Below, in pieces: positions 32,198-44,333 of a stretch of DNA of 64,000 bases. The stretch is from contig OOIN01000007.1 in the NCBI GenBank assembly GCA_900323505.1, forward strand, positions 248,001-312,000, given 5' to 3'. The stretch is from Ustilago trichophora. Taxonomy: Eukaryota; Basidiomycota; Ustilaginomycetes; Ustilaginales; Ustilaginaceae. The position numbers and the translations under genes were made by a program. Each line of letters starts with the position of its first letter. The first letter of the stretch is position 1. The notes under the pieces were generated by a model that was given only the letters and a program-made list of their open reading frames with translations, was not told the origin of the DNA and ran no database searches.

Positions 32198-35100
32198 ATG
32201 AGCTCGTCCCACAAGCCTTTCGCTGCTGCGGCCGCGGCGCCGGACGATGATGATGACGAGTGGGAGTCCATGCCAGTAGAGACCGCTCAGAAATCCACAG
32301 CATCCATACCGGTCAGCGCCTACTCGAATCCATACGATCTTCCATACGGCGATGAAGAAGAGGACGACTCAGATCCAGACGATCCACGCCGCTTCCGCTC
32401 ACTCCCTTCCAGATCTTCTGCCCGCAATCTGCCCAATCGTTCTGCCAGTGGAAGACACCACAAGCGCTCCCAGGCCAAGTCACAATACCTCGCCGATAAT
32501 GCCACTTCCACATCCGCTTCCGCAGTCTCTCGTTCTCACAACGCTGCCACCAACGCCACCGGTAAGCATCTCGACATTGACGATGCTAGAGGCTATGATT
32601 GGCGATCCAAACCTGCCACCAAAGACAAAGACAAAGACGAGGATGACGACAGCGACGCAGAGAAAGGCTACACCCAGCTCAGACTCGATGAGGATGAAGA
32701 GGCTGAAGAGCTGCATGCTGCCACCGAGTATCTCTTTCAGGACGGTAGCCGCCACGACCCATATGGTGACAACACTTCAGCTACGCCGCTCAACCAGATG
32801 AAGACCACCAAACAGCTCCTTTCCGAAGGTCAAAAGATTGCATACGTAGGTCTGTGCAGCTTGATAGCCTCGGAAATGGTCCGCCAGATACGCAGAGTGC
32901 CCGGAAAGAACCTCGATGGCGCAAAGCAAAGCATCGACGGCTGGAAAGTCAAAGTCATGGCTCGTCTCTATCAGCACATGGACATTGAAAGTTCAGAGCA
33001 GCGTATGATTGAATCATTGGCAGAACACGGCGTACTTGCCACCGATCTTGCACCATCTCTCATCACCACTCAGACCATCGACAACCCCGATTTTGACCCA
33101 GAGGCCCTGAGGGAAAAGGAGCAAGAACAAGAAGAGGAGGAATTGGAACAGCAGCGCAAGGCGGAAGAGGCACAAGCAAAGTTGACCAGCCCCGCAGCAT
33201 CCACCATAGACTCTGCCAGTCAACACGACAGTGCGGACTCAAACACGTCTCGCGACAAGCAGGAGTCAGCAGCAGATGATGAAGACGACGAAGACGCCGA
33301 CGGTGACATAGGTGCCAGTCTCGGCAAGCCTGCCAAGCTGCCTGCTCAAGCGAGAATTGAGCAACATAGCAATGCGAAAACGGCTAACGCAGACCGTCGG
33401 AATGCCTCTCTGGACGATGAAGGCGACATCGGAATGCAGTCAGATGACACAGAAGACGTCAAGGAGTCTGCAGATCTTGACGATGACGGTGGAGATATCG
33501 GCAGAGCTCATTCTGAACTGAGTCAGGCTGCTCGGAAGGGCTCGAAGCCTGGCTCAGAGGATCAGGGCCAAGGTGAACGGAACCCATCCGCGGGTAGATC
33601 CTCACGGCCTGCCTCGATGGCTTCCACCGCTACTGTCATCGCGGATCCCAACACTGCTTCCCAGTTGACCAACGCTGTGGATGCGATTGACGCTTCGCCA
33701 GCACTTCCAGAGGCGGAAGTGGGGCCTGGCTCCGTCACAACCACCCTTGGCCTCACCAAAGAGCCTCAAGCAGTGGAGCCGCCACCTGGTGCGCTTGACG
33801 GAGTCACGACGAGTATCAGTAGCGCCGACGCCACCATCACCCTCGATCTGCGATGGACCGTTCTCTGCGATCTCTTCCTCGTTCTCACCGCCGACAGTGT
33901 CTACGATGCTCGTTCACGAGTTCTGCTCGAGCGCGTCGCCTCCTACCTCGGCCTCACATGGATGGATGTCACCCAATTCGAGAAGCGTGTCACGGAAGCC
34001 CTGGAGATCGAAGAAGGCGTCGAAGCCCTCAGTGATCAGTCGGCTGTAAAGCAACGCATGCTCATGGCTCGCAAGAAGCGAATGGTCATGATGGGTCTCG
34101 CCACTGTAGGCGGTGGTCTCGTTATCGGTCTCTCGGCTGGTTTGCTAGCACCCGTCATTGGTGCTGGTATGGGCGCCGCGCTAGGTGCTGTCGGTATCGG
34201 TGGCACTAGTAGCTTCCTGGGTGGTGTCGGAGGAGCCGCCCTCATCACGTCAACAGGTACCGTAGGTGGCATGAGTCTTGCGGGTCGTGGTATGAGCCGC
34301 CGAACGCGCAGCGTCAAAACGTTCGAATTCAAGCCGATCCACAACAATAAGCGCGTCAACGCCATCATCACGGTGCCAGGCTTCATGAGTGGTCCGCAGG
34401 ACGACGTCCGATTGCCCTTCAGCGTCATTGACAGTGTCATGGGTGACGTGTTCAGTGTCCTTTGGGAACCCGATATGATGCAAGAGATGGGTAACGCTTT
34501 GGGTCTGCTGTGGAACGAAACCATTGTTCAAGGTGTACAACAAGCTCTGGCCTTGACAGTTGCTGGTGCCAGTGCCATGTTCAGCGCACTGGCATGGCCG
34601 CTGTGGCTCACCAAGCTCGGCTATCTCATCGACAACCCGTGGAGCAACGCTCTGGATCGAGCACAGGCAGCAGGTCTCATTCTCGCAGACACGCTCTCAA
34701 AGCGTCAACTAGGCGTGCGTCCCATCACACTGGTAGGCTACAGTTTAGGTGCTAGGGTCATCTTTTACGCCCTGGTCGAACTCAGTCGGATCAAGGCGTA
34801 CGGCATTGTGCAAAACGTGTACATCATGGGAGCACCCATCACAGCCAAGGACGAGACGTGGAAGGAGGCGAGAAGTGTTGTTTCCGGTCGATTTGTCAGT
34901 GCATTTTCTCGGACCGACTGGATTCTTGGATATCTACACCGAGCAGCGTCTGGTGGTATGCGTAGTATCGCCGGCTTGCATCCCGTCGAAAGGGTACAAG
35001 ACATCGAAAACGTCGACGTGACACATGTGGTGCCTGGTCATCTGGGCTACCGGCCCTTGATGCCGCTCGTTCTCGGCGAGCTCGGCTTCCGAACCACAGC

Positions 35101-36379
35101 GGATTACTTTGACGAACCCGAGGATCTAAACGCCATTCCAGAGAGGCAGGTGGTGCTCGAAGAGAAGCCAAGCGATCTGGAACTCAAGACTGTGTCGACA
35201 AAGACGGGTGGATTTGGCAAGATCTTCCGACGTAAAGGCACAAGCAACACGAGCAGTCAAAGCGCGACGCCGGTCCGCTCAAACTCGGCAGCTGGAGCTA
35301 CTTCGGCCGCTGCAGGAGCAGCAGCATCATCTGGACGTACTGAATATGACGAGTACGAGGACGATGACTTGCCACCGCGGGTCGAACATACAGCAGACAA
35401 TAAGCCGGTTGAAGCTGCTCCGGCAGCAGAAGTAGCAGAGGCCAAGCAGGTACAGGAAGAGATCGTCAAGCAATCGGTCTCTCGCGTCGAAGCAGTGCGT
35501 GCATCACACGAAGGATCAGGGCGTGCTGCGACGCCGGAGGCGGATCGACCAAGCTCGACGAGTGCACACTTTGACACCGAGGCAATCTTGCGCGAATTGC
35601 GTGAGTCTGGTATCGAGGTGAAAGAGCTGGAAAGCTCTCTACCTCCTCTGCCACTTGCTGCGGATACCAAGACTTCTGCAGGTCCGATTGCCTCCAGCGA
35701 AACAAAAGAGGCTAGTCCTGTGCCACCCCTTGCATCAACTGCGTCTACATCCATGCCGACGACCAGCTCTGCCACAAAGGATGCCGGCAGCTATATGCCA
35801 TCTTCTTTCGCGGCGCCGGAAATGGGAGTGTCTCCCGCTGTTCAAAATGGTGGTGTCTCGCTCACGTTTGCTTCTTATGATGACGATGACATTCAGCCGG
35901 CTAGCAGTGCTGTCGAGTCACAGCCATCGCCGCATGTTGCCCAGTCCAACGAGACGAATCTGCGAAAGTACGGATTGTCATCGTCAGCAGCGAAAGATTT
36001 GGCAGAGCGATTCAAAATGGGGGACGCGAGGAGCACAGACGTCTCAGGAAGTGCAGCTGGGCTCAGGGACGAGTCGTGGACAGTGGCAGAAGATGGATGG
36101 GGGCTGGCGAGACCCGACACATCGTACGACAAGTCGATGGGGACCAAGAGTGCGATGCACTCGATGCCGACAAGCTCGAGTTTTGGGTTTGGTGAGACGC
36201 TATCACCAAGCAACGAACGGTCGTTGGATGCTTTGACACCTCCGACCCTTGCGGTTGGACGAGGCTTTGATTTTTCGGGCTCTGCGAAGCCATCGACATC
36301 GGGCGAACGCACTCCGCGACGCACTGGAGATGGCAATCTGGGCTCGGAACCCGATCCGTGGGCTGAGAACCCATGGTAG
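32198..36379 (+). CDS. DUF726 alpha/beta-hydrolase-like membrane protein (Mil1/TMCO4-like)
   Basis: 1,393 aa, intronless, ATG at 32198. Residues 1-540 are acidic, Ser-rich and low-complexity. A short conserved segment (about 195-290: QLLSEGQKIAYVGLCSLIAS) starts the family region. DUF726 proper covers about 550-980: helix LFLVLTADSVYDARSRVLLE, Gly-rich membrane segment GLATVGGGLVIGLSAGLLAP plus a second Gly-rich stretch, then hydrolase-like strands with the nucleophile elbow LVGYSLGAR (GxSxG) and YIMGAPITA. The family includes yeast Mil1, which binds AP-1, and human TMCO4. Enzymatic activity has not been settled for the family. The C-terminal 400 residues are disordered. The long N- and C-terminal extensions are unusual compared with yeast. 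Confidence 0.88.
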   Translation: MSSSHKPFAAAAAAPDDDDDEWESMPVETAQKSTASIPVSAYSNPYDLPYGDEEEDDSDPDDPRRFRSLPSRSSARNLPNRSASGRHHKRSQAKSQYLADNATSTSASAVSRSHNAATNATGKHLDIDDARGYDWRSKPATKDKDKDEDDDSDAEKGYTQLRLDEDEEAEELHAATEYLFQDGSRHDPYGDNTSATPLNQMKTTKQLLSEGQKIAYVGLCSLIASEMVRQIRRVPGKNLDGAKQSIDGWKVKVMARLYQHMDIESSEQRMIESLAEHGVLATDLAPSLITTQTIDNPDFDPEALREKEQEQEEEELEQQRKAEEAQAKLTSPAASTIDSASQHDSADSNTSRDKQESAADDEDDEDADGDIGASLGKPAKLPAQARIEQHSNAKTANADRRNASLDDEGDIGMQSDDTEDVKESADLDDDGGDIGRAHSELSQAARKGSKPGSEDQGQGERNPSAGRSSRPASMASTATVIADPNTASQLTNAVDAIDASPALPEAEVGPGSVTTTLGLTKEPQAVEPPPGALDGVTTSISSADATITLDLRWTVLCDLFLVLTADSVYDARSRVLLERVASYLGLTWMDVTQFEKRVTEALEIEEGVEALSDQSAVKQRMLMARKKRMVMMGLATVGGGLVIGLSAGLLAPVIGAGMGAALGAVGIGGTSSFLGGVGGAALITSTGTVGGMSLAGRGMSRRTRSVKTFEFKPIHNNKRVNAIITVPGFMSGPQDDVRLPFSVIDSVMGDVFSVLWEPDMMQEMGNALGLLWNETIVQGVQQALALTVAGASAMFSALAWPLWLTKLGYLIDNPWSNALDRAQAAGLILADTLSKRQLGVRPITLVGYSLGARVIFYALVELSRIKAYGIVQNVYIMGAPITAKDETWKEARSVVSGRFVSAFSRTDWILGYLHRAASGGMRSIAGLHPVERVQDIENVDVTHVVPGHLGYRPLMPLVLGELGFRTTADYFDEPEDLNAIPERQVVLEEKPSDLELKTVSTKTGGFGKIFRRKGTSNTSSQSATPVRSNSAAGATSAAAGAAASSGRTEYDEYEDDDLPPRVEHTADNKPVEAAPAAEVAEAKQVQEEIVKQSVSRVEAVRASHEGSGRAATPEADRPSSTSAHFDTEAILRELRESGIEVKELESSLPPLPLAADTKTSAGPIASSETKEASPVPPLASTASTSMPTTSSATKDAGSYMPSSFAAPEMGVSPAVQNGGVSLTFASYDDDDIQPASSAVESQPSPHVAQSNETNLRKYGLSSSAAKDLAERFKMGDARSTDVSGSAAGLRDESWTVAEDGWGLARPDTSYDKSMGTKSAMHSMPTSSSFGFGETLSPSNERSLDALTPPTLAVGRGFDFSGSAKPSTSGERTPRRTGDGNLGSEPDPWAENPW

Positions 36380-38182
36380 AACCCATGGCAGGCTACTGGA
36401 TACTCGACGGCGTCAGCAACTTAGTCGACTCAGCTGTCATGCTTTGTTCTATGTACATTTGCTTATCCTTGCAGCAATCATTTCTGCATGCAGCACATTT
36501 AAGTTTGACCGTGACTGCACTGCTAGAGGCTGTGACCCTGAATTGATCAACTGATCAGCGATCACATCGGATGCGATTGTCTTGATTGTCAGAAGAAAGT
36601 TGCTGCGGTATGCCAAGCCGAACGAAGCTGGCAAGGGTTTTGGCGTTCCTGTATGCGACCACGTGCTATGATGCACACGTACAGACAAAAGCGCCGGACG
36701 GCAAATGAAACTTGGCGGCTAGCAAAGTCGGAACTACGGCAAGAGTTGGGTAGAGTGCCAGAGTGCAAGGCAAACAAAGTGGTGATGAGTGCTCAAGACG
36801 GAAGGTGTTCGGATGAACTGAACTGCCGTTCAATTTTGGTGTACCAAATCCCGATCCCTCAAAACAATTCAGGCGCAATCTGACGACAGCTGGAAGCACG
36901 GTGACGTTGTGACGAGCCAAGAGAAGATCGTCGGGAAATTTTTTTTCTTGATTTTGGTCAGCTGTTTGGAGTGTTTTGAATGTACTGTACCTGGAACCCT
37001 GTGGCATCTGGCCTCGGCTGGATTATCTTGTTGGCTAGGCAGTTGGAATTCTGTACAGAGAAGAGCTTTTTCGAATCGCAGCAGATATGATGGTGTACAT
37101 TGCACTACTGTACTTGCTCTTCTGTCTGTGGCTTCTGATGTTGTGTCGCTGCTCCCCGCGGCGTGATTCCGGTGATCTCTGTATACCATCACCGGGAATC
37201 TGGAAAAAGTTGGAGATTGGTTGGGAAACGGTGGACCGGACCGGTGAGCCAGAAAGGAACTTGACAGAAAACAGATAGTGTCTTTTAATCCGACGCAAAA
37301 GCAAAAGAAGTTTTTGAAACCATGACGCCGTATGGAAATCCTTGAATCTACGCAAGTCAAATCTACCCTCCACCAACGACCGCGTTGGGGCCGATCCGTG
37401 CTCATCGCGACGGCTGACACTTCAAAGATGAAAGCTCTGAAGCAGTAGTACAAAAATTTGAAAGTGTGGTCAAGTTTGGAATTCAAACTCTCACCTCAAC
37501 TTGTGAAATGTATGACGGTCCGGTACAGCCAGACGGGAATCTCGATTTGATCATTGTGATTTTGTGTGTTGGTGATCTTCCTGCCAATCCTTCGCATCTT
37601 TTGGCCAAAACGTGTAGAGTGGCCCTACCCTGCATTTCACCAGCCAAACAAAAACAAAACCAAAAAAAAAAAGTTCGATCGTCTCTTTACTGTATCTCTC
37701 TGGCCTGCCGATGGTGTGGAAGAGCAAATATGTGATCATGCAGTGGAAGGTGGGTGGGAGTCTACTGTGTTGTTCAGATTTTGTTTGCGTTGAAAGGAAA
37801 CGAAAGTGGATCGGTTGTGACTTCAGAGTGCAATCAGTAGCGTGTGTGTGAGTGTGTTTGGCCAAAATGCCTGATCGATCTCCAACGATCTGCGCTGTTG
37901 CGTCTGGCAAACGGGCCCAGCACCCTCGGCGCTCCACCTCGTTTTGTCTGACGCAGCGCACGTACCCTGGAATATACTCAACTCAGAACATGACGGATCG
38001 ATTGCCAACACGCAGTGCAATTCTCTCTCGTGCTGTGCCCAAGCCACTCTGTAGCCCTCCTCTCATTCTACGCCCGCTCAAAAGAGTATATCTTTCTTCT
38101 CATCATCATTCTTTCTTACTCTCATCACCCTTCCTCCCTTCTCCTTTTCCATCACATCAAATCCCCACATATCATAGCCATC
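36380..38182. other. Intergenic, upstream region of transketolase
   Basis: About 1.8 kb without a recognisable gene. It includes a short TGTACTGTAC copy at 36981-36990, and a CT-rich leader from about 38050 to the transketolase ATG. Confidence 0.6.
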
Positions 38183-40715
38183 ATGTCTTTCACCAAGGCT
38201 GCTTCCGACGAGAAGGCTATCGCCACCATTCGTAAGTTGTCTCTCCCGCGTCTCACCTCAACTGAGCGCTTTGCTCTGACTTGCCATGCAGGTCTCTCAC
38301 GGATAGAGAAAGTTTTCGTCGAGAGAGCATATTGAACTGATTCGTTTTGCCTTTCCCTTTGCTGTTTTTGCCATCGCTCAGGATGCTTGGCCGCCGATGT
38401 CGTTGCCAAGTCCAACTCGGGTCACCCCGGTGCTCCCATGGGCATGGCCCCTATGGCCCACACCCTCTTCTCTCGGTAGGTTTCTGCTGATCCTCCTCCT
38501 GCCATTCGCTTTGTATCCGCCGCGATCCAAGTACCATTCATTCAGTGCGGATAGCAGCCCGATTGCATATTCAGCTGTGCTTTTCGGATCACTTCCGCAC
38601 TTGCGAGATCATCTGTCTCGATTTGGACATTGTGCTGACTTGCAGCTTTTTCCGTTTGGCCACCTTCCTGAAATGCGTCGTTTCGCCCAGATTCATGAAC
38701 ATCAACCCCTCCCACTCCAAGTGGATCAACCGCGACCGATTCGTTCTCTCCAACGGTACGTACTTTGCCTTGAAAGACAATGAAACAGCTGTACAAGCGA
38801 ACTGGCTCGAAAACAGTCCAGCTGACCCTTTCATTCCATTCTCGCTATCTTTCAAACAGGCCACGCTTGTGCTCTTATCTACATCCTCAACCACCTCCTC
38901 GGCTACAAGGACATGCCCATGGAGCAGCTCAAGTCGTTCCGTCAGATCGACTCCAAGACCCCCGGTCACCCCGAGGCTGGCCACACCGAGGGTGTCGAGG
39001 TCACCACCGGTCCCCTTGGTCAGGGTTTCGCCAACTCGGTTGGTCTTGCCATCGCCCAGGCTAACCTTGCCGCCACCTTCAACAAGGACGGTTTCCCTCT
39101 TTTCACCAACCACACCTACATGTTCACCGGTGACGGTTGCTTGCAGGAGGGTATCTCCTCTGAGGCTGCCTCGCTCGCCGGTCACCTCAAGCTCGGAAAC
39201 CTCATTGCCCTCTACGACGACAACCACATCTCGATCGACGGTGACACTGCCTGTTCCTTCACCGAGGACGTCGAGCAGCGTTTCCTCTCTTACGGCTGGC
39301 ACGTCTCCCACGTCCTCGACGGTGACAAGGACCTCGAGGGCCTCTACAAGGCCATCTCCGAGGCCAAGAAGGTTACCGACAAGCCCTCGATCATCCGTGT
39401 CAAGACCACCATCGGTTTCGGCTCCAAGCAGCAGGGTCTCGCTGCCACCCACGGTGCTCCTCTCAAGGCTGACGACATCGAGGGTGTCAAGTCCAAGTTC
39501 GGCATGGACCCCAAGGAGAAGTTTGTCGTTCCCGAGGACGTTTACGCCGCCTACAAGGACATTGCTGACCGCGGTGCCAAGGCCGACCAGGAGTGGACCG
39601 AGCTCTTCAAGGCTTACGGTGACAAGTATCCCGAGGAGCACGCCGAGATTGCCCGCCGAATCGCTGGCAAGCTTCCCCAGGGCTGGGAGAAGTCCCTCCC
39701 CACATACCAGCCCAGCGATGCCGCTGTTGCCTCGCGAAAGCTCTCCGAGACCGTCCTCGGCAAGGTTGCCGACGCCGTGCCCGAGCTCCTTGGTGGTTCC
39801 GCCGATTTGACCGGCTCCAACCTTACCCGATGGGGCAACGCCGTCGACTTCCAGCACCCCAGCACTCAGCTCGGTGACTACTCGGGCAAGTACATCCGAT
39901 ATGGTGTCCGTGAGCACGCCATGGGTGCCATCATGAACGGTCTTGCTGCCTACGGCATGCACATCCCCACCGCCGGTACTTTCCTCAACTTCGTCTCGTA
40001 CGCTATCGGTGCCGTCCGTCTCTCGGCCCTCTCGCACCACCGCGTCATCTGGGTCGCCACCCACGACTCGATCGGTCTTGGTGAGGACGGTCCCACCCAC
40101 CAGCCTATCGAGACTGCCATCGCTCTCCGTGCCATCCCTAACCTCATGTTCTGGCGCCCTGCCGACGGTAACGAGGTCTCTGGTGCTTACCTTGTTGCCA
40201 TCGAGAGCAAGTCGACCCCCTCGGTCCTTGCCCTTTCCCGACAGAACCTTCCCCAGCTCGAGGGCAGCTCCATCGAGAAGGCCTCCAAGGGTGGTTACGT
40301 TGTTGTCGAGAACGAGTCGGCCGACATCACCCTCGTTGCTTCCGGTTCCGAGGTCGCTCTCTGCAACGAAGCCGTTGCCAAGCTCAGCGAGAAGGGCATC
40401 AAGGCCCGTGTCGTTTCAATCCCATGCTTCTCGGTCTTCGACGCCCAGCCCATCGAGTACCGTCTCTCGGTGCTCCCCTCGGGTAAGCCCATCCTCTCGG
40501 TCGAGGCCTACTCGACTCTTGGCTGGTCCAAGTACTCGCACGCCCAGCACGGTATCAACACCTTCGGTGCTTCCGCCCCCGCAAGCGAGCTCTTCAAGAA
40601 GTTCAAGATGACCGGCGAGGACGTTGCCGCCAAGGCCGAGCACGTTGCCAAGGTATTCCAGGGCCAGACCCTCGTCAGCCCCATTGAGCTCGAGGCAAAG
40701 CTCATGCAGTACTAA
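38183..40715 (+). CDS. TKL1: Transketolase
   Basis: join(38183..38231,38382..38475,38691..38755,38860..40715), 687 aa. Introns of 150, 215 and 104 nt all lie in the first 680 nt; every junction keeps frame. Transfers two-carbon ketol units in the non-oxidative pentose phosphate pathway, with thiamine diphosphate and Mg2+. Seen: the N-terminal signature built across exons ([20 protein letters not shown]), GPLGQG, the ThDP motif [18 protein letters not shown]...[18 protein letters not shown] (signature 2), and the C-terminal domain. Codon use is extremely biased to C-ending codons, as expected for a highly expressed gene. This also creates long shadow frames on the other strand. Confidence 0.97.
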
Positions 40716-42793
40716 ATGCATAGAGATCCTGAAAGGTGATGATTGCTTCTTTCCTCGTGTGTCATGATACTATTACCCTCTTCCGACGATATTTAGTAGC
40801 AATGTTGTAATGAAATTGAATCTGTTACGAAGAACAAACGACTGGACTGACGAGTGCGATTATAGCTGTGTGAAGAGTTTGAGATTTCATCCATGATTGC
40901 GGTGCTTGATGAGGTGTTCGTTTCCGACCAAGTTTTGCTCTTTGGCATGCGCATGATCACCTCTTGTCCGCCCACATATGTTCGTTCTCTCTGTTTGAAG
41001 ACTCTGCTTTGCTTTGCTGTTCTCCATGTCAATCTTGAACACATCAATCGAAATGCTATCGTCTCCTGGTATTTTCTTCAAACATGGATTCATGCCATTT
41101 GAAAGCGGAGCATCCCGCGCCAACACATTGAGCTGCTCTCTTCTAATCGGCAGCCTTTGCTCAAACTCTGAAGGTATTTCTGCTGCTAAGAGGACGAGAA
41201 TATGATTCAGAATCTGCTGTTTTCTTTTGCAAGTTATTCGTGGTGCTGTTAGCAGAAAGCTGACCGATCTCTCAGGATCTGAGATGAAGTCTTGCAACCA
41301 GCTGTGGCTTTTGCGCTTCCATGGACATGTAGACTATAAATAACAAAGAGGGTAATCGTGTTGCTACAGATTCTTCACCTGTTGCCATGGTGAGCCTAGA
41401 CATGCTTCTGCCGTGGGACCGATCCGCTTGCGATGGCCGAGGCGTGGATTTGTGCAGCTGGTCACCTTCTCGATCTCATCATCAGCCGTGTCTGGGCAGC
41501 GATTCCAATTAGCATTCACTTCTTTTGGTTGCATGTGCTCACACAAAACCTGATCCCGACCAGAAGCTAGTGACAAGGTTCCTATGGCCTCGTTGCCCTT
41601 TGCGGTTGCTTGGTGGGGAGTTAGAGTTGACTGGACTCTTGATACAGCTGTCAGACGTGCTTGCGTTTGCCAAAGGGGGATCAGCACCTGTGCTAGATGC
41701 AACACTTGTTGCATCCAGGAAAAAAAGGCAAGGAGGCAACTGCCAATTCAACGTTCTGGAAGAAGCAGCTTGGAAATGCCTTTGTCGTCTGGAGGGGGCT
41801 TCGAAATATGGAGGAGCCCTTCTTCAGTGAAATGCCTGCGGGATGATGTTCAGTGAAATCCTAATCATCAATCGGCATCGCATTTCTCTGTACACAGCTC
41901 GACCAACTTCGTCGTCAGATGACGCGTCAACGTTACCAATCTCTCCTCTTCCTCGTCTGCAGTGCTTGCCAACTCATGTGGCTTGGTGGCAAACTTCTGC
42001 ATCGATGGTGTTGGTCTGTGTTGGGCACGGAATTGCTAGCTACTCCTGTATGCTGTAGTTACGACTTGCTCGTTTGAAAGACGTGACACAAGCTTTGTTT
42101 TTACGTGCTGTCTCTAGGAGAGCAGGACCAGAACCACGTATCCTGCTGGGTGCTGCACCACCGTCAGAAGAAGCTGTCACTTCAGCAATTGGCGACCTGT
42201 GCGCAGCCTGGACAAGGAAACGATGTGGTTTCAAATCGCCAGTGCGCCTTTCTTGAGCCTCGCCACTTCGTTTCCGATACTCATAGTGTCAAAGAAGTAA
42301 AAGTCGTTCCCACGAACCACCCTATCAACCATCCCGAACGGTTGCTCAGCGAGAGCCATCTCTCAAGCACCCCCCAATCTGAGTGCTTGCTCTAGGTGGC
42401 TTCGCGACAGGTTTTCCTACTATCAGAATCTCTAGATATACAGTGTGTTTTTCTTTTTCTTCCTCCTCATTTCTTTTGCTTCGATACGCTGCTGCATTTA
42501 GATAGCGATGGAAAAAAGTTAGAAAAAAACACCTGCATAACTTTCGCGACCAGGCTCTTTCGGCTTCGTTCATGGGTTCACCCAGCCCCAGAGGCGATCT
42601 GTGGGTAACTTTATGCCTCTAATTTCGCAGACGCGCCAGACGCGCCAGACACCGTCGAACTTGTTTCGTATTGGTGGGCAAATTGATTCATAGCTTATGT
42701 GGTCATTGATGACATGCATAAGGAAGGATTCCAAATCGAAGCCAGCTACGAGGACACACAAACTCACATCACAAGGTAGTTAGAAACAAATTG
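40716..42793. other. Gene-poor stretch after transketolase
   Basis: About 2.1 kb with no frame that I can assign. GC content and codon patterns drop relative to the genes. Short open frames near 40890-41300 and 41520-41860 show no known motif. It may include decayed sequence belonging to the repeat island that follows. Confidence 0.5.
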
Positions 42794-42957
42794 TCACGAC
42801 TCCACCCTTGAAGCCACCCGGGGTGGCTACGTGGAGAAGCCGGCTGCGAAGCCACCCCGGGTGGCTACAGTGAAAACCCACCATGGAAGCCAGCCAGATC
42901 GGGGGTGGCTTCGGTGGTGTAGCCACCCTGGGTGGCTTCAGGGGTGGCTTCATGACG
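42794..42957. mobile_element. MITE-like inverted-repeat element, GCCACCC family
   Basis: 164 bp. The first 38 bp (starting GTCACGACTCCACCC) match the reverse complement of the last 38 bp (GTCATGAAGCCACCC) at 33 positions. Each arm contains GAAGCCACCC followed by a GGGTGGC mirror, so arms can also fold on themselves. No coding capacity. The same end motif occurs at 43107-43192 and 9298-9340. Confidence 0.7.
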
Positions 42958-43106
42958 GTTTTGTTTTCCCTGTTTTTAGGATATGAAAGGGTGGGTGCTT
43001 TTAGGTGGGTTTGCACAAGAATCAACCCGGGTTAGTGCTCTGGGGGGGGTTGCGGACCGATTTTGTCATTTTTTTACATGCACATTTCAAAGAGAAAGGA
43101 AAACCT

Positions 43107-43192
43107 GTCATGAAGGCACCCCCGATGTCACGCCGGAGGGTGACATTGAAAAGCCAGCCTGAAGCAGACCAGATTGGGGGTGAATTTATGAC
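43107..43192. mobile_element. Short relic of the GCCACCC inverted-repeat family
   Basis: 86 bp bounded by GTCATGAAGGCACCCCC and, inverted, GTCATAAATTCACCCCC. The centre has the AGATTGGGGGTG segment shared with the 42794 element. Confidence 0.55.
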
Positions 43193-43487
43193 AGATTTCC
43201 CCCCCTTTTTTTGGACGCCATTTCGAAAAAAGCTAATTAGCCCATCTTGGGGGCTACACGATGTGTGAAAAGTCATGTCATTAAAAACGTAACGTGCTTG
43301 GTCTAAAAGAAAGCGTCTCATGCTTCATGACTGTCGATCTTGTGCAATTCTTTTCGATTCTCCTAATGAATCACAAGAATATCTGAAGGGTGAGTGCAAT
43401 TCATGATTGCATAGACTTAAACGGTCGCGTTGAAAGGAGGATCAAGGTGCGGAGCCATGCTGTCAGGCTTCTTGTGGAAATATCGAC

Positions 43488-43643
43488 TGACGGGACCGGC
43501 CCATCAACTGGTCAGGCCCATTTAGTGGGGCACCAATACCAATCGAAGGAGCTTTTCCACTTCAAATGTTTTAAACACTTTTCGCAAAAATTAGATTGGT
43601 GACGCACTGATGGGCCTGACCCGTTAATGGGCCGGTCCCGTTA
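43488..43643. mobile_element. MITE-like element, GGGCCTGACC family, copy A
   Basis: 156 bp with about 34-bp terminal inverted repeats (ACGGGACCGGCCCAT inward on both sides, then GGTCAGGCCCAT). The AT-rich centre contains AAACACTTTTCGCAAAAA. No ORF. Confidence 0.72.
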
Positions 43644-43730
43644 AGCGTTGATTGATAGCAAATTTGTTCAACGCCTGGTGGAAGACGCATCTTGTCACCG
43701 ATTCGAAGCGTAAAAGAGTGGTCCATCAGA

Positions 43731-43906
43731 GGGTCAGGCCCATTCATGATTCATGATTAACGTGACTGGCCCATGAACGGGTCAGGCCCATTAGCGGGTT
43801 CCCAATGCAATTTTGAAGAGCTTTTGTACTTATGACTTCAACTTCGAATGTTTCAAACACTTTTCGCAAAAAAAATAATTGGTGACCCACTCATGGGCCT
43901 GACCCC
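43731..43906. mobile_element. MITE-like element, GGGCCTGACC family, copy B, damaged
   Basis: Same orientation and same core (AAACACTTTTCGCAAAAA, then TTGGTGACCCACTCATGGGCC) as copy A, about 90 bp downstream of it. The left end (43758) is TAACGTGACTGGCCCAT; the right end is cut off after GGGCCTGACCCC. An extra solo GGGTCAGGCCCAT lies at 43731-43743. Confidence 0.65.
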
Positions 43907-44333
43907 ATGATCTTTCAAACAGCAGACTCTGTACTGGGCCACTCAACACCTGCCATCTGCTCACGACTCGTTGTCTGCCCAGAGGCTTTTCGCTAGAATC
44001 AATCATATCGTGAAAAAAAGAAAAATCCGTCATGAATTCGCTAAGAGGAGCGAATATTTCTCCTGCGGTCACGCCAGATCTCGTCGCCGCTGCTAACACT
44101 CACGAAATTCATAAATCATGGTATTAAATGTACAGTCGCCTCCAATACTGCCCCGTATCTTATCCTAAAAAAAAGAAAAGTCGGAACTCGGAGCCACCCT
44201 AGCAACCACCCTGGGTGGTTGCTCTTGGGGAGCCACCCCGCAAGCACCCCCGATCGTATCTTGCCAAATTTGAGTTGCAAATTCTGAAAATTTCCAACAG
44301 CACAGCACACAATTAGCTCTGAAACACCACATC

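Noticed and set aside
36869..37486. 205-codon minus-strand frame upstream of transketolase
   Set aside because: No recognisable motif, biased to rare codons, no homologous feel; treated as chance.
38589..40100. Long minus-strand open frame (about 500 codons) opposite transketolase
   Set aside because: It mirrors the extreme C-ending codon bias of the transketolase exons, crosses its introns, and encodes a Val/Gly/Leu-rich sequence with no family.
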